From contig NZ_CP085135.1 of assembly GCF_020616515.1 (NCBI RefSeq), forward strand, positions 5,751,001 to 5,815,000: DNA of 64,000 nucleotides, given 5' to 3'. Each line of letters begins with the position of its first letter. Within the stretch, counting starts at the first letter, position 1. A model generated the notes under the pieces. The model was not told where the DNA came from, searched no databases, and saw nothing but the letters and a program-made list of their open reading frames with translations. A program made the translations under genes and the position numbers. Below, in pieces: positions 1-8,687 of this stretch. This DNA comes from Mesorhizobium sp. PAMC28654 (GTDB taxonomy: Bacteria; Pseudomonadota; Alphaproteobacteria; Rhizobiales; Rhizobiaceae).

Positions 1-688
1 CGCATTGATGGGTGAACGCCATCGGCGCGTAGTAGTGGATGGCCGCGATCTGGTTGTCGTCGGCGAGCGGCGGCGCATCGGCCAATTCCCATATGCCCTG
101 AAAACGCGCCGGGCCCCAGACCAGCGTATGATCAGGACATCTGGCGCGTAAGGTTTCGGCAAGCTGCTGCCGCAGCGCCAGCCATGCGGCTTGCTCCATG
201 GGCGGCTCGTTCAGCAGTTCCGGATAGACCGAGCCTGCCGGAAGATCGGCAATGACGGGACGCAGTGCCGTCCAGTCTTCCACCACCCGCCTTGCAGCAC
301 CTGCCGGATCGGACCGGAAGGCAGCGTGGAGATCGGAGGAAGGATGCATGTCCACGAGCACGGCGAAGCCATGCCCGACAAGCTCAGCGACGCCGTCATG
401 AATGCGGTTCAGCGTCGCCGTGCCACCGGTCGAGATGAGATCGCCGTTCACCGGCAGCCGGATCGTTTCGAAACCGGACTGGCGCAGCTTATCCAGGGTC
501 GCCGTGGCAGGCGCTGTTCCGTCCTCGCGCTCGAACCACAACGGAAGATTAAAGCCACGCGACGGAACGGCGCGCGCCGCCGGCAGCGTGGCCGAGGCAG
601 GGAAAGGCAAGGTGGCGAGCAGGGCTCCGCCGGCGAAAGTCAGCGCGGTTCGCCGGGACAGCAGCGGCGGCCCTTCGACCATCCGCAT
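1..688 (-). CDS. Glycoside hydrolase family 5 (endoglucanase-like), partial at window edge
   Basis: The reverse strand reads open from an ATG at 688 to the left edge (229 codons); the C-terminus lies outside. It opens with a twin-arginine-like signal (SRRTALTFAGG, residues 11-21) and an ALA-rich cleavage region, so export is expected. The GH5 fold is indicated by the motif ELLNEP, whose Glu is the acid/base of cellulase-type glycanases, and by IHYYAPMAFTHQ near the edge. The second catalytic Glu is beyond the window. The start lies 3 bp after the stop of the co-polymerase gene, so the two are probably co-transcribed. In exopolysaccharide loci such enzymes trim or release polymer; the exact substrate cannot be read here. 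Confidence 0.85.
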   Translation of the reverse strand, partial: MRMVEGPPLLSRRTALTFAGGALLATLPFPASATLPAARAVPSRGFNLPLWFEREDGTAPATATLDKLRQSGFETIRLPVNGDLISTGGTATLNRIHDGVAELVGHGFAVLVDMHPSSDLHAAFRSDPAGAARRVVEDWTALRPVIADLPAGSVYPELLNEPPMEQAAWLALRQQLAETLRARCPDHTLVWGPARFQGIWELADAPPLADDNQIAAIHYYAPMAFTHQC

Positions 689-691
689 GGA

Positions 692-2989
692 TCAGCTCCT
701 TGCACCGGAACTGCGGCGCCATTGCCCGGCCTCGGCAGGGGCATCGTGCATCGGCCTGGCTTCGGCCAGCGCCCTGCTGTCGGCATCGATCACCAGTGTG
801 GCGCTGCGGCCGATCTGGCCAATGCCAAGATGCTGCTCGAGCAATTCGGCGGCTTGCGACGCCGGCTCGGCCGGGCGCAACGCCAGCAGCACGAGATCGG
901 CCCGGGCGAACAGTTCTGGAGTCCAGCCGTTCTCGCTGAAGGACGGGGCGATCACCACCACGAAATCGAATGCGGTCCCGGCCTCGGCCAGAATGCCGCG
1001 CAGGTTATGGAGCCCGGGGATATCCGGACCCTTCCGCGCTGCCGGACCGCAGACGATCGTGCGCAGGCCGCTTGCGGCATCGATGAACAATCCGGGTCGG
1101 CCCGGCTGGTCGTCAATGCCGACCACAAGCACACTCTGGTCGACCCGCTGCAGGCCCATCCCGACCATCGCGCCGGCAAGCCTTGCCTCGACACCGCTCT
1201 GCGTCGAGGATACGAGCAGCACGAACGGCTTGGGATGGTCGTCCAAGTGCAGGATGACCTGCCGCATCAGCTTGAGGACATCTCGCGAAAGCGTTTCGCT
1301 GCCGTCCTGAAACAACGCCGTCCGCATCGCCCTGATGCTTGAATGCGTTCCGCCGGCGACCCCGGGTAGGCGGTATTCTCCGAAATTCGCGGGCATCGGC
1401 ACTGCTCGCGATGTGATGGGTGCGGTGTCTTCCCTTGGCTCGATCGCCGGAACGACCGGCTCAGGCTGGCTTTGTGGGATCCTGATGCTCGAATGCGTCC
1501 CGCCGGCGACGCCCGGCAGGCGGTATTCTCCGAAATTGGCTGGAACTGGCACCGCCCGGGATTCGGCGCGCGCGGTATTTTCCATAGGCTCTATCGCGGG
1601 CGCGACTTCTTCGGAGGGGCTTTGCGGATCCTCTTCCGACCGACGGACCGGTCCGAACGCCAAAGCGAGACCACACCCGGCGAGAAGGCCCAGGACGGCG
1701 CTCACCGGCAGGAGCAAAGCGGGCTTCGGCCAGGTCGGCTGCACCGGCGGCATGGCGGCGCTGATTGTGCGTGCCTCGGACGTCTGCACGCCTTGCATCT
1801 GCGACGTTTCCTGCGCGCGCTTGAGAAAGTCGTCGAGCACGGTGCGGGCGGCCTGCGCCTTGGAATCCAGTTGCCTCAGTTGCACCTGCGCAAGGCTGGA
1901 GTCCGTGGACTGCTGGCGCAGGGCGTTCAGCTTGGCCTGCAGCTTGCCGACATTTTGCGCGGCCAGGTCATAGCTCGCCTTCAGCTGTTGCCTGATGCGC
2001 TCGGCCTCGGCGGCCATCAGCCGGCTCATCCGGTCCATTTCGGACTTGAGCCGCGCGATTGCCGGGTGGCGCGGCCCGTACATGGTTTCGAGATTGGCGA
2101 GCTCGGTGGCGCGCTGGTTGTAGTCGTCGCGCAACTTGACAGCCGAGTTGGAGAAAAGGATTTCCGAGAGCTTGGCGAGGCCCGCTGGCGAAGTGCCTGC
2201 CGCCACCGCCTGATTGTATCTGTCCTTGGCCTGGTCGGCATCGCCTTGTGCGGTGATCAGCTGTGCCGTCAACTGGTCGAGCTGCGACTGCAATGTGCCG
2301 CCATCGGTCGAACTGACGATGTTGTGTTGCGACTTGAAATCCTCGACCGCGTGCTCGGCATCGCTGACGTTCTTCTGCAGTCCCGTGATCCTGTCATTGA
2401 GCAGGGAATTCACATCGTCGTTGGCGGTTTCCCGTTCTCCGGAAAGGCCCGCCTTGTAACGGTTGACGATGGCGTTGGCGATACGCGCGGCCTTGTCGGG
2501 GGACTGCGACGTGAAGCTGATATTGATGACGTAGGTGAGCCCTTCACGGTCCACGGTCACGGCTTTCTGAAAGCGCTTGAAGGCCGCGTCGCGCGAGGCA
2601 ACAGCCTGGCTCGAGCCGAAAAGACGCGAGACGAGGCCGCGACCTGAAAATTCAGGATCGTTCAGCAAGCCCTCGCTGTCGAACACGGCGCCCAGCAGGT
2701 CCTGCGATTCGATGACGAAGACCTGGCTTGCTATGGCGGCGCTGTCGGAGCCGATCCCGGGAAGGACACTGTTGAAGTTGGTGGCGCGCGAGTCGCGCGG
2801 GTCGATCAAGATCGAGGCGGTTGCCGTGTAGCTCGGGCTTGTCACGGCAAGATAGGCGAGCGTCAGCAGCAAGGCGGCGCCGGCGATGGCAAGCACCATC
2901 AGGCGACGTCCCCAAAGGATCGCCCATACCACTCCTATGTCAAACAAAGGCGGAAGAGTGCGATCGTCGATACTGGCTGGCCTCATCAT
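692..2989 (-). CDS. Wzz/ExoP-like polysaccharide co-polymerase with degenerate BY-kinase domain
   Basis: 765 aa. An N-terminal Wzz region has a first membrane segment near residues 30-50 (LMVLAIAGAALLLTLAYLAV), a long periplasmic coiled-coil region (about 190-400), and a second membrane segment near 425-445. The cytoplasmic part (about 560-750) resembles the tyrosine autokinase domain of ExoP/Wzc proteins, but the place of the Walker A loop reads SSTQSGVEARLAG with no GK[ST], and no C-terminal tyrosine cluster follows. The linker carries a 50-residue tandem duplication. Proteins of this family set chain length and take part in polymer export in the inner membrane. It is transcribed away from wzx, with the GH5 gene directly downstream. 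Function in chain-length control is likely; kinase activity looks lost. Confidence 0.88.
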   Translation of the reverse strand: MMRPASIDDRTLPPLFDIGVVWAILWGRRLMVLAIAGAALLLTLAYLAVTSPSYTATASILIDPRDSRATNFNSVLPGIGSDSAAIASQVFVIESQDLLGAVFDSEGLLNDPEFSGRGLVSRLFGSSQAVASRDAAFKRFQKAVTVDREGLTYVINISFTSQSPDKAARIANAIVNRYKAGLSGERETANDDVNSLLNDRITGLQKNVSDAEHAVEDFKSQHNIVSSTDGGTLQSQLDQLTAQLITAQGDADQAKDRYNQAVAAGTSPAGLAKLSEILFSNSAVKLRDDYNQRATELANLETMYGPRHPAIARLKSEMDRMSRLMAAEAERIRQQLKASYDLAAQNVGKLQAKLNALRQQSTDSSLAQVQLRQLDSKAQAARTVLDDFLKRAQETSQMQGVQTSEARTISAAMPPVQPTWPKPALLLPVSAVLGLLAGCGLALAFGPVRRSEEDPQSPSEEVAPAIEPMENTARAESRAVPVPANFGEYRLPGVAGGTHSSIRIPQSQPEPVVPAIEPREDTAPITSRAVPMPANFGEYRLPGVAGGTHSSIRAMRTALFQDGSETLSRDVLKLMRQVILHLDDHPKPFVLLVSSTQSGVEARLAGAMVGMGLQRVDQSVLVVGIDDQPGRPGLFIDAASGLRTIVCGPAARKGPDIPGLHNLRGILAEAGTAFDFVVVIAPSFSENGWTPELFARADLVLLALRPAEPASQAAELLEQHLGIGQIGRSATLVIDADSRALAEARPMHDAPAEAGQWRRSSGARS
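1331..1630 (-). repeat. 150-bp tandem duplication inside the co-polymerase gene
   Basis: Two units, 1331-1480 and 1481-1630, are in phase (50 codons each). Both encode the segment PANFGEYRLPGVAGGTHSSI preceded by an acidic/proline linker. The first 70 bp of each unit are nearly identical and the rest has diverged, so the duplication is not brand new. It lengthens the linker between the second membrane segment and the kinase-like domain. Confidence 0.9.
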
Positions 2990-3068
2990 CTTTCCTCAGC
3001 AGAGCCGCCGGCGTCCCAACGTCACTCTACACCCCCAGTATCAGCGATTATTGTTAGTCTTCCGTTAA

Positions 3069-3115
3069 GGTTACCAACGCGTGTCACGGAAAAATGCAGG
3101 GGGGTGTTGGTAACC
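3069..3115. promoter_or_regulatory. Perfect 10-bp inverted repeat between divergent wzz-like and wzx genes
   Basis: GGTTACCAAC at 3069-3078 is repeated in inverted orientation as GTTGGTAACC at 3106-3115, separated by 27 bp. It lies in the 243-bp divergent promoter region, 80 bp upstream of the co-polymerase ATG and about 118 bp upstream of the flippase gene. Position and symmetry suggest a binding site for a dimeric regulator; the regulator is unknown. Confidence 0.5.
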
Positions 3116-3232
3116 ATGCGAAGCGTTCGTGCTGGCGCAATTAACGGGTTTTGTTCTATTTAGGGACAGGTTTCAGCGTCGGGTCGCCTACTGCGGGGGT
3201 ATGGCCGTAGCCGATCGCGATGGGAGCCGGCT

Positions 3233-4639
3233 TTGGATCAAGACATGGACAATCGCAAAGCCGCCGGGAGCGCCAGCTCCGGCGCGGGCATGCGCATGTC
3301 CATAGGGGCGCTCGCCAGGAGCGGCGCGGTCGCCGGGGTCATCAAGCTCGCCAGCGCCGGCCTGTCCTTCCTCATGTTCGTGGCCGTGGCGATGGTGATG
3401 GACGAAAGGCAGTTCGGCCTTTTCAGCGCAACCTTTGCCGGCGCCAGCCTGGTGTCCTTCTTCGCCTCGGTCGGCCAGCAGAGCACCGTATTGCGGTTCT
3501 GGCCACAATATGTCGGGCTCAACGACCATAATTCGGCGCATGGCCTGATGGCTCGCGCCATTTTCGTGGCGCTGGCCGGCCTCGCCGTCTCCAGCCTGCT
3601 CATCTTCCTGGTCGGATTCCTGCCCTTCATCGGCAGGGGAACACCGGAATGGTTCTCGCTGTGCTTGGCGGCCGCTGTTCTGTCCTTCGCGCTCGGCTGG
3701 TCGGAATTCACGTCGGGCGCCTTCCGGGCCAAGAACGCGCTGATATTCGGTCTGCTGCCGCGTGACATCATATGGCGTGCGTTGACGATCGCCGCCGTCG
3801 TCGTGTGCCACTTCCTGCATGTCGAGATGGGGGCGGTCACGGCGACGCATCTGACGGCCTGGCTGCTCATCCTTTCGGTCATTCCGCAAACCGTGCTTCT
3901 GATGCGCGACACGGCGCGCGCTGATCGAGGCCCGCTTACGCGGGAGCAGAAGAGGGAATTCAAGACCGTTACGCTTGGCCTGTGGGGCGTCACCTCGCTG
4001 CCGCCGGCGCTCGGCCAGGTCAGCACATTGCTCGTCGCCGCCATTCTGGGGCCGGCGCCAGCTGGCGCGATCTTCGTGGCGGATCGCACCACGCGGTTCG
4101 TGACCCTTGCGCTCAACGGCATCAATCAGGCGCTTGCGCCGCAGATATCGAGCGCCTTCTACAGTGGCGACAGGGCGCATGTTCAGCGCATCACCAGCCT
4201 CGCCGCGCTTGGCGGCTTTGCAATCGCGCTCTGTGTCGCGCTGACGTTCTGGATGTTCGGCGGCTTTATCCTGTCCATCTTCAATCCGGCCTATGACACG
4301 CCCACGATGCGCGCGACGCTCGTCATCTTCGGCATCGGCGCGGCGTTCGGCACCGCCTGCGGCCCGATCGAAATCCTGCTCCAATTGACTGGCCTGCAGC
4401 ATGCGCTGCTCAAGCTGCTAGTCATCGTCAATGTCCTGGGTCTCGCGGCTACGGCCGTGACGACCTATTATTTCGGCCCCGTAGGCGCGGCGGTGAGCAT
4501 CGCCGCGACGGTTATTGCCTGGACCGCTACTGCCGTGTCGATCGCGCGGCGCAGGATAGGCATAAACCCATCCATCTTCGGCTTCACGATGGGGCGCGGC
4601 ACACATTTTCCGCGCGTGGTGCTGCGAGGCCGCACGTGA
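3233..4639 (+). CDS. Wzx-type oligosaccharide flippase (MOP superfamily)
   Basis: 468 aa, almost wholly hydrophobic with about 12 membrane segments starting near residue 35 (GVIKLASAGLSFLMFVAVAM). It matches the polysaccharide-export branch of the MOP/MATE superfamily, which flips lipid-linked repeat units across the inner membrane. Two starts are possible: TTG at 3233, which has a GGAG six bases upstream, or ATG at 3245. The last bases overlap the GTG start of the next gene by 4 nt (GTGA), so it is translationally coupled to the GT4 gene. Context with Wzz-like, GT4 and WecG-type genes supports a Wzx/Wzy-type polysaccharide. Confidence 0.88.
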   Translation: MDQDMDNRKAAGSASSGAGMRMSIGALARSGAVAGVIKLASAGLSFLMFVAVAMVMDERQFGLFSATFAGASLVSFFASVGQQSTVLRFWPQYVGLNDHNSAHGLMARAIFVALAGLAVSSLLIFLVGFLPFIGRGTPEWFSLCLAAAVLSFALGWSEFTSGAFRAKNALIFGLLPRDIIWRALTIAAVVVCHFLHVEMGAVTATHLTAWLLILSVIPQTVLLMRDTARADRGPLTREQKREFKTVTLGLWGVTSLPPALGQVSTLLVAAILGPAPAGAIFVADRTTRFVTLALNGINQALAPQISSAFYSGDRAHVQRITSLAALGGFAIALCVALTFWMFGGFILSIFNPAYDTPTMRATLVIFGIGAAFGTACGPIEILLQLTGLQHALLKLLVIVNVLGLAATAVTTYYFGPVGAAVSIAATVIAWTATAVSIARRRIGINPSIFGFTMGRGTHFPRVVLRGRT

Positions 4640-5730
4640 AGGTCGTCCAGGTCCAGACCCAGGCGGAGGCAGCTGGCGCGCAGCGCGTGTCCGACATGGT
4701 TGGCGAGGGATTGCGGGCGCGCGGTCACGATGTGCGCACCGTCTTCATGTACCGCAAGACCGACGCCTTCGACCACGACATAACAGCGGATTTCATCCTG
4801 ACCGAACGTCCCGGCGGATTGCCGGGGCAGATCCGGGCAGCCATCGGCCTTGCGCGCTATCTGCGCAAGGCGCGCCCCGACGCTGTCATCACCTATCAGC
4901 ATTACGGCAACATCTTCGGCACGATCGGCGCGCGGCTGGCCGGGGTCAGGCACATCGTCGCCAACCAGAGCGGCCAACCCCATACCAGCGGGGTCATGGG
5001 ACTGCTCTCGCAGGTCGACAAGCTGATGGGCGTGGTCGGCCTCTACGAGACGAATGTCGTCAACTCGGCCTGGACCGAACAGCAATTCGATCATTATCCG
5101 CGGGCCTATCGGCGGCGCATCCGGCGCATTGACCACGGGGTTCCCGCGCCGTCCGGAGAATTCGACAAGTCAGCGGCGCGTGCCGCCTTCGGTCTGCCCG
5201 GGAATGTCTGGCTCGCCGTCTCGTCCGGCCGGCTGACGCAGACGAAGAACCAGATCGCGCTCGTCGGCGCGCTCGAACACCTGCCCGACATCCATGTCGC
5301 GCTCGCCGGTATTGGGCCGGAGCAGGACACGCTGGTCGCCTTCGCCGAAAGCCGAGGCGTGGCGGACCGATTGCATCTGGTCGGCGAGGTTCCTCCAACG
5401 CGCATTTTCGAATTCCTTGCGGCGGGAGATGCCTACGCGTTTCCGTCGATGATGGAGACCTTCGGCCTTGCCTGCGTGGAAGCCGCGATTTCCGGTTTGC
5501 CGGTGGTGACGGGCAACCTTCCCGTCATGCGGGAGGTGCTGACGACCGAGGACGGCGAGCCCGCGGCGATCTTCGTCGAGGCCGATGCCAAGGGCATGGC
5601 CAAGGGGCTGGCCGAGATGATCGACAGGCCGGAAGCCATGGCCAGGCTTTCGGCGGCGGGCCGCCGGCTCAGGGACAAATATTCGCTGGCAAAGATGTGC
5701 GCCGGCTACGAGAGACTATTAGTTTCCTGA
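4636..5730 (+). CDS. Glycosyltransferase family 4
   Basis: 364 aa with the two-Rossmann GT-B layout. The C-terminal half shows SSGRLTQTKNQIAL (about residues 195-208), AGIGPEQDTL, and the retaining EX7E motif in METFGLACVEAAISGLPVV (about 273-291), the donor nucleotide-sugar site of GT4 enzymes. It starts with GTG inside the stop region of wzx (4-nt overlap). It very likely adds a sugar to the lipid-linked repeat unit at the cytoplasmic face; donor and acceptor cannot be inferred. Its 3' end overlaps the convergent neighbour by 12 bp. Confidence 0.9.
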   Translation: MKVVQVQTQAEAAGAQRVSDMVGEGLRARGHDVRTVFMYRKTDAFDHDITADFILTERPGGLPGQIRAAIGLARYLRKARPDAVITYQHYGNIFGTIGARLAGVRHIVANQSGQPHTSGVMGLLSQVDKLMGVVGLYETNVVNSAWTEQQFDHYPRAYRRRIRRIDHGVPAPSGEFDKSAARAAFGLPGNVWLAVSSGRLTQTKNQIALVGALEHLPDIHVALAGIGPEQDTLVAFAESRGVADRLHLVGEVPPTRIFEFLAAGDAYAFPSMMETFGLACVEAAISGLPVVTGNLPVMREVLTTEDGEPAAIFVEADAKGMAKGLAEMIDRPEAMARLSAAGRRLRDKYSLAKMCAGYERLLVS

Positions 5731-7200
5731 GCGTTTGCGCACCGCCACTATCCCGTCAATCACTTCCAGCCCGCCCGAGCGGTTGAGCGTGTGGATCTTC
5801 GGGTAGGGCCAGTCGCCCTCCGTGTCGATCAGGCGGGGCGCCGAAAGCCGTACCGTCCGCTGGTCGAGTTCGAACAGCTCGGACAGCCCGAGCCCGCCGC
5901 CATAGCCGAGCGTTCCGTCCTGGACCGGGAGGAAGAGGCGGCCCTTCGCGTCGCGTGCGAAAGCGCCGCCCGGACGCGCCATGCGATGGTCGATCAGGAT
6001 CGGATTCATCGGATGCGCTTTCCACGGGCCGGCGAGTGCCGGAGCTGAGAAAACCACCAGCGTGTCGGACGTGCTGCCATGGCCATCGCGATCGGTGGCG
6101 AACAGCCAGAGCAGTCCTCCATGCTCCAGCAGCGTGGCATCGGAAATCTCGCCTTCGACCAATACGGTCTCGGCAACCCACCGGTTCGGGAAATCCTCAG
6201 CGCGGTAGAGGGTGAGCCTGCGGCTGCCGCTTGCCTCCGGAAGCATCCAGATCGCGCCATCGCGCTCGAACACCTGCGGGTAGGAGAGGTGATGCGGCTC
6301 CTCCAGCACGACGCGCGGCTGTCCGGGAACGCCGCCAGCGTCAAACGGGACAACGGAAATCACGGCCTTGCCGGTCGCATGAGGATAATCCTCGACGAAG
6401 AGGAAGGACCGGCCATGCCACCGGAATGGAAAGGGATCCGCGTAGAAATGGTCGCCCGGGTCGGGCAGAACCGACCAGCCGCTTCCGAGCCTGCCGGTTT
6501 CCGCCACGCCTGGCGCGTCGGTGAAGCGGTAGCCGACGCGCCAATGCGCATGACGAAAGCGAGCGCGCCGGATGACCTCCTGGCCGAGGCGTGGCAGTGC
6601 CGAGCCCAGATAGGCGGAGGCGAACCGCGTCGCGGCGGCTTCACCGCGAGCCGGGGCGTCAGGCATCCGCTCGCCCTTGGAGAGCCGGCCTTCGGCAAAC
6701 GCCCTGGCGACCGAGACCACCAGGGTGATGGCGCGGGCGAGCACGTCCTCGGTGCCGAGTGCAGCGGATTCCCGCTTGTCCACCATCGGCCGTGCGCGGC
6801 CGACGACCGTCTTGCCGTCGAGGACGGCCTCGATCACCGGCAATCTTCCGGCGGCCACGGCAATCGCCGCCGCGAGATCGGAGCGGGATCCGTCGAAGAG
6901 AAGGCCGACAGTCGGCACCTCCGACGTGGCCGCATTGCCGGCAAGGTCCAGCCTCAGCGCGGCCGGGCGGCTGGCGGACCGTGCCTGGATCTCGCGCAGC
7001 GGGGCGCCCAGATTGGGATGGTGCCGCCGAAAGAGGCGCTGTTCGAGCGCAAAGGCGGCGTTGGCGGCAATTGGCCAGCGTTCCGACCCGGGCTGATGCA
7101 GCACAGCCACATCGTGACCATCCGCGCGAAGTCGTTCTATGGCGATGCTTTGCCACTGGCGGGGGTTCGATCGTGGAACAATGACGTCGATCGGCAGCAT
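5719..7200 (-). CDS. Two-domain protein: Rossmann-like N-terminus plus GINT1-like beta-propeller
   Basis: 493 aa. Residues 1-190 look like a Rossmann-type domain (MLPIDVIVPRSNPRQWQSI...) of the sort annotated as formyltransferase-like; I see no secure catalytic motif. Residues 200-490 are repeat-like and rich in Trp, Asp and Gly (DHFYADPFPFRWHGRSFLFV, LSYPQVFERDGAIWMLPEA, DWPYPKIH), matching the propeller region of glucosamine inositolphosphorylceramide transferase 1 N-terminal domains and related glycosidase-like propellers. It sits inside the polysaccharide locus, convergent with the GT4 gene and divergent from the acetyltransferase, so a role in modifying a sugar or lipid-linked sugar is plausible. 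The biochemical activity is unknown. Confidence 0.65.
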   Translation of the reverse strand: MLPIDVIVPRSNPRQWQSIAIERLRADGHDVAVLHQPGSERWPIAANAAFALEQRLFRRHHPNLGAPLREIQARSASRPAALRLDLAGNAATSEVPTVGLLFDGSRSDLAAAIAVAAGRLPVIEAVLDGKTVVGRARPMVDKRESAALGTEDVLARAITLVVSVARAFAEGRLSKGERMPDAPARGEAAATRFASAYLGSALPRLGQEVIRRARFRHAHWRVGYRFTDAPGVAETGRLGSGWSVLPDPGDHFYADPFPFRWHGRSFLFVEDYPHATGKAVISVVPFDAGGVPGQPRVVLEEPHHLSYPQVFERDGAIWMLPEASGSRRLTLYRAEDFPNRWVAETVLVEGEISDATLLEHGGLLWLFATDRDGHGSTSDTLVVFSAPALAGPWKAHPMNPILIDHRMARPGGAFARDAKGRLFLPVQDGTLGYGGGLGLSELFELDQRTVRLSAPRLIDTEGDWPYPKIHTLNRSGGLEVIDGIVAVRKRSGN

Positions 7201-7496
7201 GTCGTTCCCGTTCGCGGTGGTATTGTTGCTCGCGTTCCAGGCCCTTGAAAAGAAATGACTTGGCTGAAAAAACTTACCTTGGGGTTACACTCGAAGTCCA
7301 TCCGAGCATTTCTGGGGGAAACTTTTGCCAGCGCCATCCCGAACCGGCGCCAGCCGGCTCAACTCACAACAGGACTGCTACCCACGGCCGACGTCTTGCA
7401 TACACCAAGATTACAACAATCCTTGCGATTCATCTTGACGCGGACCGCAAGACATCGTCGATAGATCAGGCCCCCAATCCGGCCGGTTCGGATCAC

Positions 7497-8651
7497 ATGT
7501 TTGAAGTCACTGTCGAAGATTCGTTCGATTTCCGATCGAAGGAATATGTTGAGCTCTTCGCCAATTCGGCGGCGACCGCATTCCAGCACCCCATATGGCT
7601 GACGCAGCTGTACGAAAGGCTCGTACGGCAAGGCGGCGCCACGCCGCTGATCATCGTCGTGCGCAACGGCCCGGGGGGGAAACTTGCGATGGTCCTGCCG
7701 CTGGTCAGGCGCCGGTACACGCTGCTGAAGGTCGTGGAATTCGCCGACATGCGCGTTTCCGACTATGTGTCGCCGGTCGCCGATGCGGTGACCTTGTCCG
7801 ATATCCTGGCGGACAGAGGCGCGATCGCCGCCATCCGCGGGCATCTGAAACCCTATGACCTGCTGCGCATAGGCAAGCTGGCCGACGATTCACTGCCGAT
7901 CGAGCGCCTGTTCGGCATCGACAAGCGGCAGGGCATGGGCATGAGCGCATATTCCGGCACGCTGGAGCCGACATTCGCCGCCTGGCGGGAGCACCAGCTC
8001 GACCAGTCCTACCGCAAGGAACTGGACAAGAAGACCCGGCAGCTCGGCCGGATGGGAAGCGCGCGGTTTGAGTGCGCGGCCAGCGCCGCCGACATCCGCA
8101 CGACCTTCGACGCGCTCAAGGTCTATCGTGGCAAGCGCTTCGACGGCAGCGACGGGCCCGCCGACCTGTTGCAGTCGTCTTCCTATTTCGACTTCTATCT
8201 GGCCGTGGCCAACGAAGGATGCGGTGGTTTCGCCCGCACCTACACGTTCTGGATGGACGACCGGCCAATCGCAGGCGCGCTCGGCCTCGAACATCGGGGT
8301 GCGCTTCTCGTCATTCTCGGTGGCTTCGACGAGGCCGGCTACAGGAAGCAGTCGATCGGCAGCCTGATGTTCGAGCAGATCGCCCGCGACTGCATCGAGC
8401 GCGGCGATCATTCGCTTGACTTCACCATTGGTGACGAACCCTACAAGCGCATCTTTGGCGGCCGGCCTTCGCCCATGTGGCAGATTTTTCGCGCCGGCAG
8501 CCCGCTCGGCTACGCCGCGCACATGACCGTGGAGAAATTGCCGGCGGCCAAGGCCTTGGCGCGGCGCGTGCTCGGGTCGCATGGAAAGAAGGCCAAGCCC
8601 GGCCGCATGGCGGCGTCGCCCGTGCCCACCGATGAGGCGGCCGGGTCCTGA
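7497..8651 (+). CDS. BioF2-like/GNAT acetyltransferase of the polysaccharide locus
   Basis: About 384 aa from ATG 7497 (MFEVTVEDSFDFRSKEY). An open frame continues upstream to 7245, but that part is basic, low-complexity and unlike the family, so I place the start at 7497. The C-terminal half matches the BioF2-like acyltransferase fold (FemAB/GNAT superfamily): LDQSYRKELDKKTRQL, then the block with YRKQSIGSLMFEQIARDCIE and the end motif DFTIGDEPYKRIFGG. Such proteins acylate sugars or peptides and are frequent in rhizobial exopolysaccharide and cellulose loci. Substrate unknown. It converges on the FAD oxidoreductase gene. Confidence 0.8.
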   Translation: MFEVTVEDSFDFRSKEYVELFANSAATAFQHPIWLTQLYERLVRQGGATPLIIVVRNGPGGKLAMVLPLVRRRYTLLKVVEFADMRVSDYVSPVADAVTLSDILADRGAIAAIRGHLKPYDLLRIGKLADDSLPIERLFGIDKRQGMGMSAYSGTLEPTFAAWREHQLDQSYRKELDKKTRQLGRMGSARFECAASAADIRTTFDALKVYRGKRFDGSDGPADLLQSSSYFDFYLAVANEGCGGFARTYTFWMDDRPIAGALGLEHRGALLVILGGFDEAGYRKQSIGSLMFEQIARDCIERGDHSLDFTIGDEPYKRIFGGRPSPMWQIFRAGSPLGYAAHMTVEKLPAAKALARRVLGSHGKKAKPGRMAASPVPTDEAAGS

Positions 8652-8687
8652 AATCGACAAGACTGGTTGAACGGCGTCGTTGCGCGA

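Noticed and set aside
191..1342. Long forward frames over the GH5 and co-polymerase genes
   Set aside because: They are shadows. The reverse strand carries the recognisable GH5 and Wzz motifs.
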